NCBI GenBank assembly: GCA_014529385.2
Contig: CM043947.1
Span: 128,695,391-128,759,390 of the forward strand
DNA: 64,000 nucleotides
Source: Adiantum capillus-veneris
Lineage: Eukaryota > Streptophyta > Polypodiopsida > Polypodiales > Pteridaceae
Direction: 5' to 3'
In this document: positions 36,101 through 44,149 of the stretch, piece by piece
Layout of the letters: each line of letters begins with the position of its first letter
How positions within the stretch are numbered: the first letter of the stretch is position 1
Program-made: the position numbers and the translations under genes
Notes under the pieces: generated by a model
Databases searched by the model: none
The model's input: the letters and a program-made list of their open reading frames with translations, nothing else
Told to the model about the DNA's origin: nothing

Positions 36101-36815
36101 TTTTAGGGTGGAACGAATCGACAAAAAGCGTTTTACTCAAGATTGTGGAATCATGGCAAAATTTGAACAGTCTAGTCGACGACGTTTCTCTGATGCAGAT
36201 CCTGTGGTGGCGGAACTCACTTACTTCGGCACACTGCAAGAGATTTTGAGGATCGATTACAGAGGATTTTTTGTCGACTTGTTCGACGTGCAATGGTTCA
36301 AGATAATCATGGAGGGTCGCAACGCTACTGTGTGTAGAGGAGAGTCTGGTTTTCTTGAGGTGGATTCTACTAAGAAATGGACTGACCTAAGAGACACTTT
36401 CGTACTACCCGAGCATTGTGAACAAGTAAGTATGTAAATAGTTAACATCCCCCTTTTACAAGTTATGTGCTTGAAAGCTCTCATGTAAGTTATGTGGCTC
36501 TGGCAGGTAATATTTCATCCTACAAAGTCTACATCAAACTGGTGGTACGTCATAGAGGTAGCCCCTCGTAGTGCAAGGAAGTATGAAGGCTACCATGTGC
36601 CAATCACAACGGCATCAATGGAGGAGATCAGAGAAGATGCTCAATCAGAAGCCGCTGCGGTGGTGCCAGACGAGCATCAAGATGCTACTACTCTATATGG
36701 GGTGCATGCAGAGGAGCTACAAAATGAAACAGAGGATATGTGTTTAAACGGAGAGCTCTATATAGATATAGGAAGTTATGCTGAGTTATGCGAGGATGAG
36801 AGAGAGATCTCTTAA
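33158..36815 (+). pseudogene. TNP2-like transposase gene of CACTA-2 (multi-exon, damaged)
   Basis: Exon 1 starts at ATG 33158 (MSSNEDVGPSNRN) with the Cys-rich CPCNQCKHAVRRTRR region and ends at 33691 before GTGATCTATT; the next exon begins after TTGTGTAG at 33787 (LLKEHILPANNVMP). The core reads MDYNSIHACPNDCILFRGEY, KCPKCDSERY, RLGLAMDGVNPFGQ and WPVVIVNYNIPPWLT. Later exons give RDGFLGREPPRMSAQAWLEQ (about 34735-34795), the DUF4218-like LDIRNTIYKLAKLVQWIS (35255-35310) with MLTIQVHLLVHIVDEVEIAG, and the DUF4216-like RFTQDCGIMAKFEQSSRRR and LFDVQWFKI, ending at 36815. Damage: a TAA stop after VVDMS (34442) and a 44-bp deletion near 34847 relative to CACTA-1, which shifts the frame. Confidence 0.88.
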
Positions 36816-37963
36816 AGCCACAAATATTGTATTTGAACAATTTTGCTCCGTGTTGTAAAAGCTCTGGCTCTCTAAGTACCTTCCATGGTGTATAACACTC
36901 TTTTCTACTCGCGCTCACATCTTTTGATTGAAAATTCTGAGTTTTCGACTTGCCTCTTCTATCACTCAATTCATTGCGTCATTGTATTTATATGCGTCAT
37001 TACGTCATTGTATTTAATGGTCTTTGCGTCATTGTCTACTCTATTCATTCAATATTAAGTTTAAATATTCGTGTGTTTAATGCAAGTATGGATGATGAGG
37101 AGTTTCTTTCTTCTTTGTCACCGCAGCAGAGACAGTGGTACGTGGAGCGTCATCGCTCTGGCGCATCATCGCGCGTTCCTACTCCATCCGCATCTCCCTC
37201 TCTTTCGGAGCATTCGGCGCGCTCCGAAGCTTCGGCGTCGACGAGACGAGCTTCACACTCGTCTAGACACCGGCACTCTAGTGGTGGCGGTGGCGGTTGC
37301 TGTGGGGATTCCGCCACCGATGCCTCCACACCGCCTCGTGTTCGACGAGGCTCTTTACCCTCCCCTTCTTTGCCCGCCCCCACACCAGCCACAGCATCGC
37401 AATCTACGCCAGGTTTTGCACGGCTGACTGTTCCTAGAAGCTACACACCTCTACCTACTCCGCCAGGAGCCACCCCACTCGACACTCCTTGCTTCAGGGC
37501 CCAGACGCCGGTGGAGACACCTGACGTCCGTACCCCCATCGACACGCCGCTAGAGACCCCTGTCGGGACACCCAGGTTCACGCGTCACCGGCCAGAGGGC
37601 TTGTCTTACTCCATCGACTTCAGCGGTGGCATCATCATGGATGATGACGGCAAGAAGGTGATCTCGCGCATGCGTGGTCTTTGCTCTCAGCTATTTAGAC
37701 ACTACATACTAAACAAATGGAGTGAAGTACCAAGTGATTTAAAAAACAGAGTCATCAGCATACTTCATGATGAGTTTCCCGTTCCAACACGGGATCAGCG
37801 CTTCAATAAAGACCTGATGAAGATTCGAATGCGCGAATACTGCAAACACAAGCGTTCCGAAGTGCAAAAAGAAATCAAGAATGGGTGGAACAAGCCAGAT
37901 TGGCTGGCCAAAGAAGATTGGAAGAATGCGAAGAAAGCAGCGCGCGAGAATCTTGACAAGTGG
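36742..37963 (+). repeat. Left copy of the 1,222-bp direct repeat flanking the PLE
   Basis: Starts GTTTAAACGGAGAGC and ends GACAAGTGG. It matches 40993-42214 at a constant offset of 4,251 bp with no indel; I count about 18 substitutions by eye (about 98.5% identity). It covers the last codons of TNP2, the intergenic part and most of the TNPA first exon. Only the right copy continues into normal CACTA sequence. Confidence 0.95.
37088..37963 (+). pseudogene. Truncated TNPA-like gene (left copy), cut by the PLE junction
   Basis: Same protein as at 41339: starts MDDEEFLSSLSPQQRQWYVE, has the S/R-rich, G-rich and P/T-repeat parts, and the conserved MRGLCSQLFRHYILNKWSEV block and PDWLAKEDWKNAKKAAREN. 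The match stops after NLDKW at 37963; the frame runs on into an inverted piece and PLE sequence and ends at 38044. It lacks the last about 48 codons including both small 3' exons, so it is a partial duplicate. Confidence 0.9.
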
Positions 37964-38013
37964 TGTGAGCTCCCTGCCTCTTCTCGCGCTCTGGCTGCAT
38001 CCTTTTGTTGCTT
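37964..38013 (-). repeat. Inverted 50-bp copy of target sequence at the PLE 5' junction
   Basis: Read on the minus strand (GAAGCAACAAAAGGATGCAG at its start) it matches the target just right of the direct repeat, 42214-42264, with few differences. Thus the target continues in the wrong orientation at the left junction, a sign of template switching or fold-back during insertion or repair. Confidence 0.9.
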
Positions 38014-38040
38014 CATTGTGTGCCAGAGCGGCACACAATG
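38014..38040. repeat. Perfect 11-bp hairpin at the PLE 5' end
   Basis: CATTGTGTGCC (38014-38024), loop AGAGC, GGCACACAATG (38030-38040). The arms are exact inverses. It lies between the inverted target piece and the start of the PLE reading frames, so it probably marks the point where copying folded back. Confidence 0.95.
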
Positions 38041-38564
38041 CTAGGAAGAGAACCCAATCCTCCATCTTGGAAGAAGTGGAGTCGTTACCAAAGGAGGAAA
38101 CGGTGGGAGAATTGGTGCTTCATGAGGTCACAACACAAATGAAAAAGCTTCTTTCACCCCCCCGAAAGAAGCCCGCTAACAACTCCCTCCGCTCAAACCA
38201 CTACAAACCCTCTCCACCAAAGGTAAACTCACATGGAAATACCTCTCGCCAAACCTTCAAAAAGCCCTCCCCTTTGATTGGAGCCCCCCATGAAAACCTT
38301 GCCCATCAACCTTTTAAAAGGCCTAAAACCTCGCCTCCTTTGGGCCACCCCTGCTCTTCTTCCCCCTCTTACAATCCTCCCATTTTAAGCACTCCAAAGA
38401 ACTCCTTCCCATCTTCATCCTCATCCAACATCATGCCCTTACCCTCTCTACTCAAAACCCCCAATTATCCCCTCAACTCTCCCACACCACAATCCAAGCC
38501 CCTCCACCCTAAGCACAGTTTGCCTAGAACTTCAAAAAACTTGCAATGGAGGAGAGTGCAGTAG
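38041..38564 (+). CDS. Upstream reading frame of the PLE, unknown product
   Basis: The open frame enters from the truncated TNPA side; PLE-specific sequence begins around NARKRTQSSILEEVESLPKE and continues VGELVLHEVTTQMKKLL, then a P/S/K-rich low-complexity part up to the stop at 38564. About 170 codons. It overlaps the RT frame by 19 bases in the -1 register, so the two may be one ancestral protein split by a shift, or linked by frameshifting; the RT frame also has its own ATG at 38546. I see no GIY-YIG nuclease motif in it. No start codon is visible at the PLE edge, so the 5' end may be truncated. Confidence 0.45.
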
Positions 38565-40561
38565 GGAAGGAGCACCCTACCACTTGGGTCCATTTGCTCT
38601 TCTCACAAGCCCCTCTTTTTCCCCATATTTGGACCCCTCCTCCATGTATATTTCCTCTCCTTTCCCACTCCCCTCGCTCGGGTAGGAAACGTTGTAAATT
38701 TTGGCTCCCCCTCACTAACCCCCACCTTTTTAAGATTTTGTCTCTTAGCAAAATTACTACATTCTCCCTTGAGCACAAGGTTACTAACCTCTCCTACCAT
38801 AATCTCTCCAATCGCCCTCTCTCCCACTCCGAACAAAGGCTTGTAGGCCTGGGTCTCAATTACATTCCTCCCTCTCCCCCTCCCCCCCTCTCCTCTTTTC
38901 TTCAAGCTTACTCCAATTTAGAAAGAGGTTTACAACTCAAATTGTTTTTTAAAAATGAACCCTCTCTTCCTCCCTCCCCTTTCTCTATCTCTAATCCTCT
39001 TTGGAATCCTCCCTCTCCCTCCACTTCTCTTAGCCGAACCTTTGAACTTACATCTTCTCTCCTTAAGAATCTTCTCTCCTCTCTTCCTCCTTTTCACCCT
39101 AAACCTCTTTTAATGAATTCCATCTCATCATTAAGAAAGGATTATAACATCATTGTCAAACCTGCAGATAAGAATTTAGGTCCCGTAATCCTCTCTAGGT
39201 CTTGGTATGGTTATGAAGCCTTGCGTCATCTCATGGACCCCTTCACCTACTCTAAAATCTCCACACCCCCCTTGCCTTTTGTACACTCCCTCCTTTCCTC
39301 TATTGTCATCAATTACCCTCTTCTTCCCGGCAACGAAAGAGCCTTTATCCTCTCCTCCTTACATGAAAACCCAAAACCCTGCCCCTTCTTTCTTTTACCT
39401 AAAATCCACAAACCCATCCTCGTCGGCTGTCCCATCTGCTCATACAAAGGCTACATTTTGGAGAACGCCTCTAAATGGCTCCATGCACAACTTTACCCCA
39501 TTCTTTTGTCCAAAAGTCAGCACTTGAAGGACTCTCACTCTCTGATTTTAGACCTAGCTTCTACTTCTTTTCCTCCCAACATTATCCTTTTCACCTTTGA
39601 TGTGGAGTCTTTGTATCCCAGTATCCCCATTAAAGATGGCCTCTTTGCCCTTAAGCATTCCATTAAGGGTGTCTTCCCTTCCCCTAAGATCCACTTCATT
39701 TTGTCCCTAGCCTCTCTTATCCTCAACCACCATTATCTCTCTTTCAATGGACAATTTTGGCACCAAATTAAGGGCACCGCTATGGGGTCAAACTTTGCGG
39801 TTGTTTATGCCTGCCTCTTTCTTTGCTTTTTAGAAGAGGGCATGAATCTCCTTTCTTCCCCTTCCCTTCTCTACTTCAAGAGATTTGTAGATGATGCCTT
39901 TGGAGTATGGGACGGTCCGCTCTCTAGCCTAAACAAGCTCCTCCAAAAGTATGGATATCCTCTCCAAGAACATATCAAAATCTCCGTTACGACATCCTCG
40001 CAAGAAGCTTGTATTCTAGATATTCATTTCTTCAAGGGACCCTCTTTTGGCGCTTATGGATTCTTAGATACCCATTGCTACCAAAAAAGCCTTAATTCCT
40101 ACAACTACATCCCTTGGCAATCTTGGCACCCTACACACCAAAAGATCGCTTTTATTCTCTCAGAGCTTAGGAGATACATTATTAGAGAAAGCTCCCTTTC
40201 AGGCTTTATCTCCATTCGTAACCTCTTTTTTGCTAGGCTAAGAACAAAGGGTTATCCCTCTCCCCTCTTGGAAGCTTGCTTCCTATACCTTTCCTACAAC
40301 CTGAGACCCTCTGTCCTCCAATCTGTGTCCAAAACCAAACCCGCTCCAACCATCATCAAAGTTCCTTTCTCACCTCTAATACGCCATCTCAGTTTGTCCC
40401 GTTCCATTATCAAACCCCTCACTAAACTTCTTAAATCCAACACCGAACTCGCACATTTACCTAAACCTTTGATATGTTGGACTAATGCACCCAATCTCGG
40501 CACTTTGCTCTCTAAACCCTCCCCCCACAAAAAAGAAGTTCCACCTTCCATTTTTGACTAA
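38546..40561 (+). CDS. Penelope-like reverse transcriptase
   Basis: 671 codons, uninterrupted. PLE RTs prime at exposed DNA 3' ends and are related to telomerase RT. Motifs in order: PLSHSEQRLVGLGLNYIP (residues 91-108, the conserved N-terminal PLE motif), IIVKPADKNLGPVIL (202-216, the DKG-type motif), FFLLPKIHKP (281-290), FTFDVESLYPSIP (349-361, first catalytic Asp), IKGTAMGSNFAVVYA (408-422), FKRFVDDAFGVW (444-455, catalytic DD), EACILDIHFF (487-496) and CWTNAPNLGTLLSK (644-657). Canonical PLEs continue after the last motif into a GIY-YIG endonuclease; this protein stops 14 residues later, so it is endonuclease-less or truncated there. The sense strand is very pyrimidine-rich. The alternative, a telomerase gene, is unlikely because the motif spacing is that of PLEs. 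Confidence 0.9.
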   Translation: MEESAVGKEHPTTWVHLLFSQAPLFPHIWTPPPCIFPLLSHSPRSGRKRCKFWLPLTNPHLFKILSLSKITTFSLEHKVTNLSYHNLSNRPLSHSEQRLVGLGLNYIPPSPPPPLSSFLQAYSNLERGLQLKLFFKNEPSLPPSPFSISNPLWNPPSPSTSLSRTFELTSSLLKNLLSSLPPFHPKPLLMNSISSLRKDYNIIVKPADKNLGPVILSRSWYGYEALRHLMDPFTYSKISTPPLPFVHSLLSSIVINYPLLPGNERAFILSSLHENPKPCPFFLLPKIHKPILVGCPICSYKGYILENASKWLHAQLYPILLSKSQHLKDSHSLILDLASTSFPPNIILFTFDVESLYPSIPIKDGLFALKHSIKGVFPSPKIHFILSLASLILNHHYLSFNGQFWHQIKGTAMGSNFAVVYACLFLCFLEEGMNLLSSPSLLYFKRFVDDAFGVWDGPLSSLNKLLQKYGYPLQEHIKISVTTSSQEACILDIHFFKGPSFGAYGFLDTHCYQKSLNSYNYIPWQSWHPTHQKIAFILSELRRYIIRESSLSGFISIRNLFFARLRTKGYPSPLLEACFLYLSYNLRPSVLQSVSKTKPAPTIIKVPFSPLIRHLSLSRSIIKPLTKLLKSNTELAHLPKPLICWTNAPNLGTLLSKPSPHKKEVPPSIFD

Positions 40562-40992
40562 GCCGTGCCTCAGCTTACTTCGTTAATCTTTGACCTCTTG
40601 GTCATGTGCAACCCCTCTAAATTACTACACCCATTTCCTAGACAAAGTCAACATACTTGGATTTTTTCCTTTTTTGTACATGTTTTACCACTCTCTCCCT
40701 TTCCCTCCCTTTTTTGTATGGTACCCACTTAAAGAGTGGTCACAATCTGTCCTTCAATGGGTACTACCCCTCTTTAATACAGTACCTGATGCAGTTTTTG
40801 TTGAAGCCACACCTCACTATATATACCCCCTCCATAACCTCCTATTGTTTACATCACTGAAGAGCTTATTAAGCGAAACGCGTTTGGTGTATACATGCCT
40901 TTCCTTCTACAAACCCAACCCCCCCCCCGCCCATCTCTTAGTCTCTATCTTCTCTTGCAAGTTTCGCTCGCTTTGATTTCTTTTTTTGCAAA
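40562..40992 (+). other. 3' untranslated region of the PLE
   Basis: Contains no protein signal beyond chance frames (e.g. 40590-40976). Holds the hammerhead-like motif at 40847-40894, a C-run at 40917-40930, and ends TTTCTTTTTTTGCAAA just before the right copy of the target repeat at 40993. Confidence 0.75.
40847..40894 (+). ncRNA. Candidate type I hammerhead self-cleaving ribozyme (minimal, short stem III)
   Basis: Core CTGAAGA (40857-40863), stem II GCTT-ATT-AAGC (40864-40874), GAAA (40875-40878), then CGCG and TT (40879-40884) with cleavage expected after 40884. Stem I pairs GTTTACATCA (40847-40856) with TGGTGTATAC (40885-40894): seven consecutive pairs including one G-T wobble, then one mismatch and two more pairs. 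Stem III is only the self-complementary ACGCGT, as in minimal hammerheads that work as dimers. Hammerheads of this type are known from Penelope-like elements, which supports the call. Only one copy is seen; none at the 5' end. Confidence 0.8.
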
Positions 40993-42214
40993 GTTTAAAC
41001 GGAGAGCTCTATATAGATATAGGAAGTTATGCTGAGTTATGCGAGGATGAGAGAGAGATCTCTTAAAGCCACAAATATTGTATTTGAACAATTTTGCTCA
41101 GTGTTGTAAAAGCTCTGGCTCTCTAAGTACCTTCCATGGTATATAACACTCTTTTCTACTCGCGCTCACATCTTTTGATTGAAAATTCTGAGTTTTCGAC
41201 TTGCCTCTTCTATCGCTCAATTCATTGCGTCATTGTATTTATATGCGTCATTACGTCATTGTATTTAATGGTCTTTGCGTCATTGTCTACTCTATTCATT
41301 CAATATTAAGTTTAAATATTCGTGTGTTTAATGCAAGTATGGATGATGAGGAGTTTCTTTCTTCTTTGTCACCGCAGCAGAGACAGTGGTACGTGGAGCG
41401 TCATCGCTCTGGCGCATCATCGCGCGTTCCTACTCCATCCGTATCTCCCTCTCTTTCGGAGCATTCGGCGCGCTCCGAAGCTTCGGCGTCGACGAGACGA
41501 GCTTCACACTCGTCTAGACACCGGCACTCTAGTGGTGGCGGTGGCGGTTGTTGTGGGGATTCCGCCACCGATGCCTCCACACCGCCTCGTGTTCGACGAG
41601 GCTCTTTACCCTCCCCTTCTTTGCCCGCCCCCACACCAGCCACAACATCGCCATCTACGCCAGGTTTTGCACGGCTGACTGTTCCTAGAAGCTACACACC
41701 TCTACCTACTCCGCCAGGAGCCACCCCACTCGACACTCCTCGCTTTGGGGCCCAGACGCCGGTGGAGACACCTGACGTCCGTACCCCCATCGACACGCCG
41801 CTAGAGACCCCTGTCGGGACACCCAGGTTCACGCGTCACCGGCCAGAGGGCTTGTCTTACTCCATCGACTTCAGCGGCGGCATCATCATGGATGATGACG
41901 GCAAGAAGGCGATCTCGCGCATGCGTGGTCTTTGCTCTCAGCTGTTTAGACACTACATACTAAACAAATGGAGTGAAGTACCAAGTGATTTAAAAAACAG
42001 AGTCATCAGCATACTTCATGATGAGTTTCCCGTTCCAACACGGGATCAGTGCTTCACTAAAGACCTGATGAAGATTCGAATGCGTGAATACTGCAAACAC
42101 AAGCGTTCCGAAGTGCAAAAAGCAATCAAGAATGGGTGGAACAGGCCAGATTGGCTGGCCAAAGAAGATTGGAAGAATGCGAAGAAAGCAGCGCGCGAGA
42201 ATCTTGACAAGTGG
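40993..42214 (+). repeat. Right copy of the 1,222-bp direct repeat flanking the PLE
   Basis: Partner of 36742-37963. It runs without break into normal CACTA-2 sequence, so it is the copy attached to the intact 3' half of the TNPA gene. The left copy is attached to the intact TNP2 gene. Confidence 0.95.
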
Positions 42215-42648
42215 AAGAAACAAAAGGATGCAGCCAGAGCGCGAGTAGAGGCAGGGAGCTCGCACCACTTGGGGAGCGGTGGATGGGCATCATTTGAGGC
42301 CGATTTTGTAAGTGTTTTCACATTGCTCTTTATGTTCGATAGTTTAGGGTTTATGAGTTTTTTAATTCTAACATAATGAAATCTTTGTATGTTTTGACAG
42401 TGGTCGATGACAGGACGTGATCCCACACCATACGAGCGCGAGTACGCAGGCAGGAAGAGCTTAAACGCCCTAATGGACATTCTCAGTTCTCGCGGCGGCA
42501 TGGTTAGTATTAGGGTTTACTCTTTTTTATTTTTTGTATTGTTTTATAAATGTCGTTATATGTTTATACTTACTGAAAGCTGTCTTATTGTCTTTTTTTG
42601 CAGAATCCGACAGATACGCCGCTTGGACGCGATGAGACGTCTGACTAG
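41339..42648 (+). CDS. TNPA-like protein (plant transposase Ptta/En/Spm type) of CACTA-2
   Basis: Probably the best kept CACTA gene here. Proposed exons 41339-42307, 42401-42502 and 42604-42648: introns begin GTAAGT and GTTAGT and end TTGACAG and TTTGCAG, all three exons are whole codons, and the product is 371 residues ending PLGRDETSD. Order: acidic N-terminus (MDDEEFLSSLSPQQRQ), S/R/H-rich region with a GGGGG run, P/T repeats (TPLDTPRFGAQTPVETPD then TPIDTPLETPVGTPRF), conserved block (MRGLCSQLFRHYILNKWSEV, SILHDEFPVPTRDQ, CKHKRSEVQKAIKNGW, PDWLAKEDWKNAKKAAREN), then TGRDPTPYEREYAGRKSLNA. Such proteins bind subterminal repeats and assist TNP2. ATG 41339 is chosen because homology with CACTA-1 starts there; an earlier in-frame ATG at 41201 lies in the 5' region. 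Confidence 0.75.
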
Positions 42649-43009
42649 ACGACGTCAGTTTAGCCGTAGCTAGATAGCATTAGTTTAGGGTTTCTCATAG
42701 CTTATGTATCATGAGACGGATTTTATACGTCTTTTTGAACCATGTATATTATTACATTTGTCACTGCAGTTCCTTTTGCCAATCAATTCTTTATGCCTAT
42801 GATGTTGTACAATTGTCATTATTACATTTTCCAATCAATTCATTTTGCCTATGATGTGTACAATTGTCAATTTTGCAAACAATGCGTCTTGTGGGTGACT
42901 ATTTTGGGTCTATTATCTACCCTTGCACTTTTTGTAAAAAGTGAATCAAGTACAATATGGTTGATGGGTGGCAAGGCATTCAATGCCCTGCCACCAAAAA
43001 AACAATTCT

Positions 43010-43237
43010 CTCGGGCTTCGCTATAACCGTCGCTATTTATGGCTCTGTAGCGTCGCTATGAGCGTCGTTATAGTCTGCAGTGTAAACGTCGCTATGAGCG
43101 TCTCTATATAGCGACGCATATAGCGACGCTCTCGTAGCGACGCTCGTAGCGACGGTTTTAGCGACGCCGGGGGTTATAAAAACCCAATGTATTTCCGTCG
43201 CTAACAGCGTCACAAGAGCACACAACCTGTTGTAGTG
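43010..43237. repeat. Subterminal repeats and TIR, 3' (TNPA-side) end of CACTA-2
   Basis: Dense CGTCGCTAT / ATAGCGACG motifs in both orientations, ending CCTGTTGTAGTG. Same organisation as 24120-24390 in inverse orientation, confirming that the two elements are one family. Confidence 0.88.
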
Positions 43238-43240
43238 TAA

Positions 43241-43600
43241 AAAGAGGAAAATGGTATAACCTTTCTATCACCCAAGTGTGGTAGATTGGTTATGCCATTT
43301 CCCTCTTGAATAACAAGTCTTGAGTTCAACTCGTCATCAACTAGATCTTTAAGGTCTCTTGGGATAGTTTCCTACGACGTTAAATTAAACTCTCTTCTTC
43401 ATGGGTGTGTGTGTGTGTGTGGATGTTTGTGTGCGCCAATAAAAGGAGGAAAATGGTATAACCTTTCTATCACCCAAGTGATGTAGATTGGTTATGCCAT
43501 TTCCCACTTGAATAATAGGTCTTGAGTTCAACTCCTCGTCGACTAAATCTTTAAGGTCTCTTGGGATAGTTTCCTACGAAGTTAAAACTCTCTTCTTCTT
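43241..43600 (+). repeat. Two tandem tRNA-like modules in the 5' part of CACTA-1
   Basis: Two copies (43241-43430 and 43441-43600) of a module reading AAATGGTATAACCTTTCTAT, then an A-box-like TGGTAGATTGG (43279-43289) and a B-box-like GAGTTCAACTC (43322-43332), 43 bases apart as in tRNA genes, ending CTACGACGTTAAA. The second copy has GTAGATTGG near 43483 and GAGTTCAACTCC at 43524-43535. This resembles a tRNA-derived SINE head; a functional tRNA fold is not evident. Confidence 0.45.
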
Positions 43601-43608
43601 CTTCTTCT

Positions 43609-43647
<39 letters not shown>

Positions 43648-43886
43648 TCTCTCAATGTGTGTGTGTATGCATTATTTGTTTATGCATGTGTGTGTGTTTT
43701 TTTTGTTTATGTTTATGCTCTCTCTCTTTCTCTCTCTCTCTTTCAAAAACACAATGTGTGTGTGTGTGTGAGAGAGAGAGAGGGGGGAGAGAGAGACAAA
43801 AAGGGGAAGGGAACATGAGAGAGAGGAGAGGGAAGGAGCATACCTTGTCCTCCTTCCTCTCCTTGTGTGTGTGTGTGTGTGTGGAG

Positions 43887-43917
<31 letters not shown>

Positions 43918-43985
43918 CGGTTACCTTTGCTTGCCTGAGCGCCAAAAATCTCAGATTGGAGATCTGAGTTTTCGGATGCTCTTGG
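43600..43985 (-). repeat. Microsatellite-rich 5' leader of CACTA-1
   Basis: Blocks of (CT)n, (GT)n and (GA)n, inverse of 31190-31700 in CACTA-2. On the minus strand the segment TTTGGCGCTCAGGCAAGCAAAGGTAACC (given only as location, near 43920-43950) parallels the putative first exon of CACTA-2. Confidence 0.7.
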
Positions 43986-44149
43986 TTATTTTTTTACCCC
44001 TGTCGGCGTCGCTATAGGTGTCACTATGAGCGTCACTAATTTACTTGTAACTTAGCGATGCTCATAGCGAGGCCTATAGCAACGTTGTGGGTTTTCACTT
44101 TTGAGCATCGCACTGTGAGCGTCGCTAATATTAAGTACCTCTTGTAGTG
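43985..44149. repeat. TIR and subterminal repeats, 5' (TNP2-side) end of CACTA-1
   Basis: GTCGCTATAG, GAGCGTC and TAGCGATGCTCATAGCGA motifs leading to CCTCTTGTAGTG at 44138-44149, followed by target duplication CGC. Confidence 0.85.

Larger units (their letters stand above)
38014..40992 (+). mobile_element. Penelope-like retroelement (PLE) inserted in CACTA-2
   Basis: About 2.98 kb between the left hairpin and the right copy of the direct repeat. It contains an upstream frame (about 38041-38564), an open RT gene (38546-40561), a 3' untranslated part and a candidate hammerhead ribozyme (40847-40894). There are no LTRs or poly-A tail. The RT has Penelope-family signatures, described in its own entry. 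Among the neighbouring elements it is the only one with a long undamaged gene, so it is probably the youngest insertion. Confidence 0.88.
31034..43237 (+). mobile_element. CACTA-2, En/Spm-type DNA transposon nested in CACTA-1
   Basis: The left end is CACTACAAGAGG (31034) and the right end CCTGTTGTAGTG (43226-43237), inverse of each other with one mismatch in 12. The 3-bp target duplication TAA is at 31031-31033 and 43238-43240. Joining the flanks gives CCAATAA followed by AAAGAGGAAAATGG, as in the sister repeat at 43438-43455. Coding is on the plus strand: TNP2-like 33158-36815, TNPA-like 41339-42648. It also carries a captured HIPP-like fragment (32082-32460) and a PLE (38014-40992). The same family as CACTA-1, inserted in opposite orientation. 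Confidence 0.95.
24120..44149 (-). mobile_element. CACTA-1, En/Spm-type DNA transposon (hosts CACTA-2)
   Basis: The left end reads CACTACAAGAGG (24120-24131) and the right end is its inverse, CCTCTTGTAGTG (44138-44149). The 3-bp target duplication CGC is present at 24117-24119 and 44150-44152. Coding is on the minus strand: TNP2-like gene 26573-30270 and TNPA-like gene 25130-25979. CACTA-2 splits its 5' non-coding part, so its own sequence is 24120-31033 plus 43241-44149, about 7.8 kb. It interrupts the RT gene of gypsy element A. Both genes are damaged, so it is probably not autonomous now. Confidence 0.95.

Noticed and set aside
38603-38905. Minus-strand frames (100 and 84 codons) in the PLE
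   Set aside because: G-rich antisense shadows of the RT gene.
39207-39527. 106-codon plus-strand frame inside the PLE
   Set aside because: Shifted-frame shadow of the RT gene, open only because of the pyrimidine-rich composition.
38546-40561. Telomerase reverse transcriptase or group II intron maturase
   Set aside because: The motif set (GLNYIP, ADKNLG, LPKIHKP, RFVDD, APNLGTLL) is that of Penelope-like RTs; no telomerase RNA-binding domain or maturase domain is visible.
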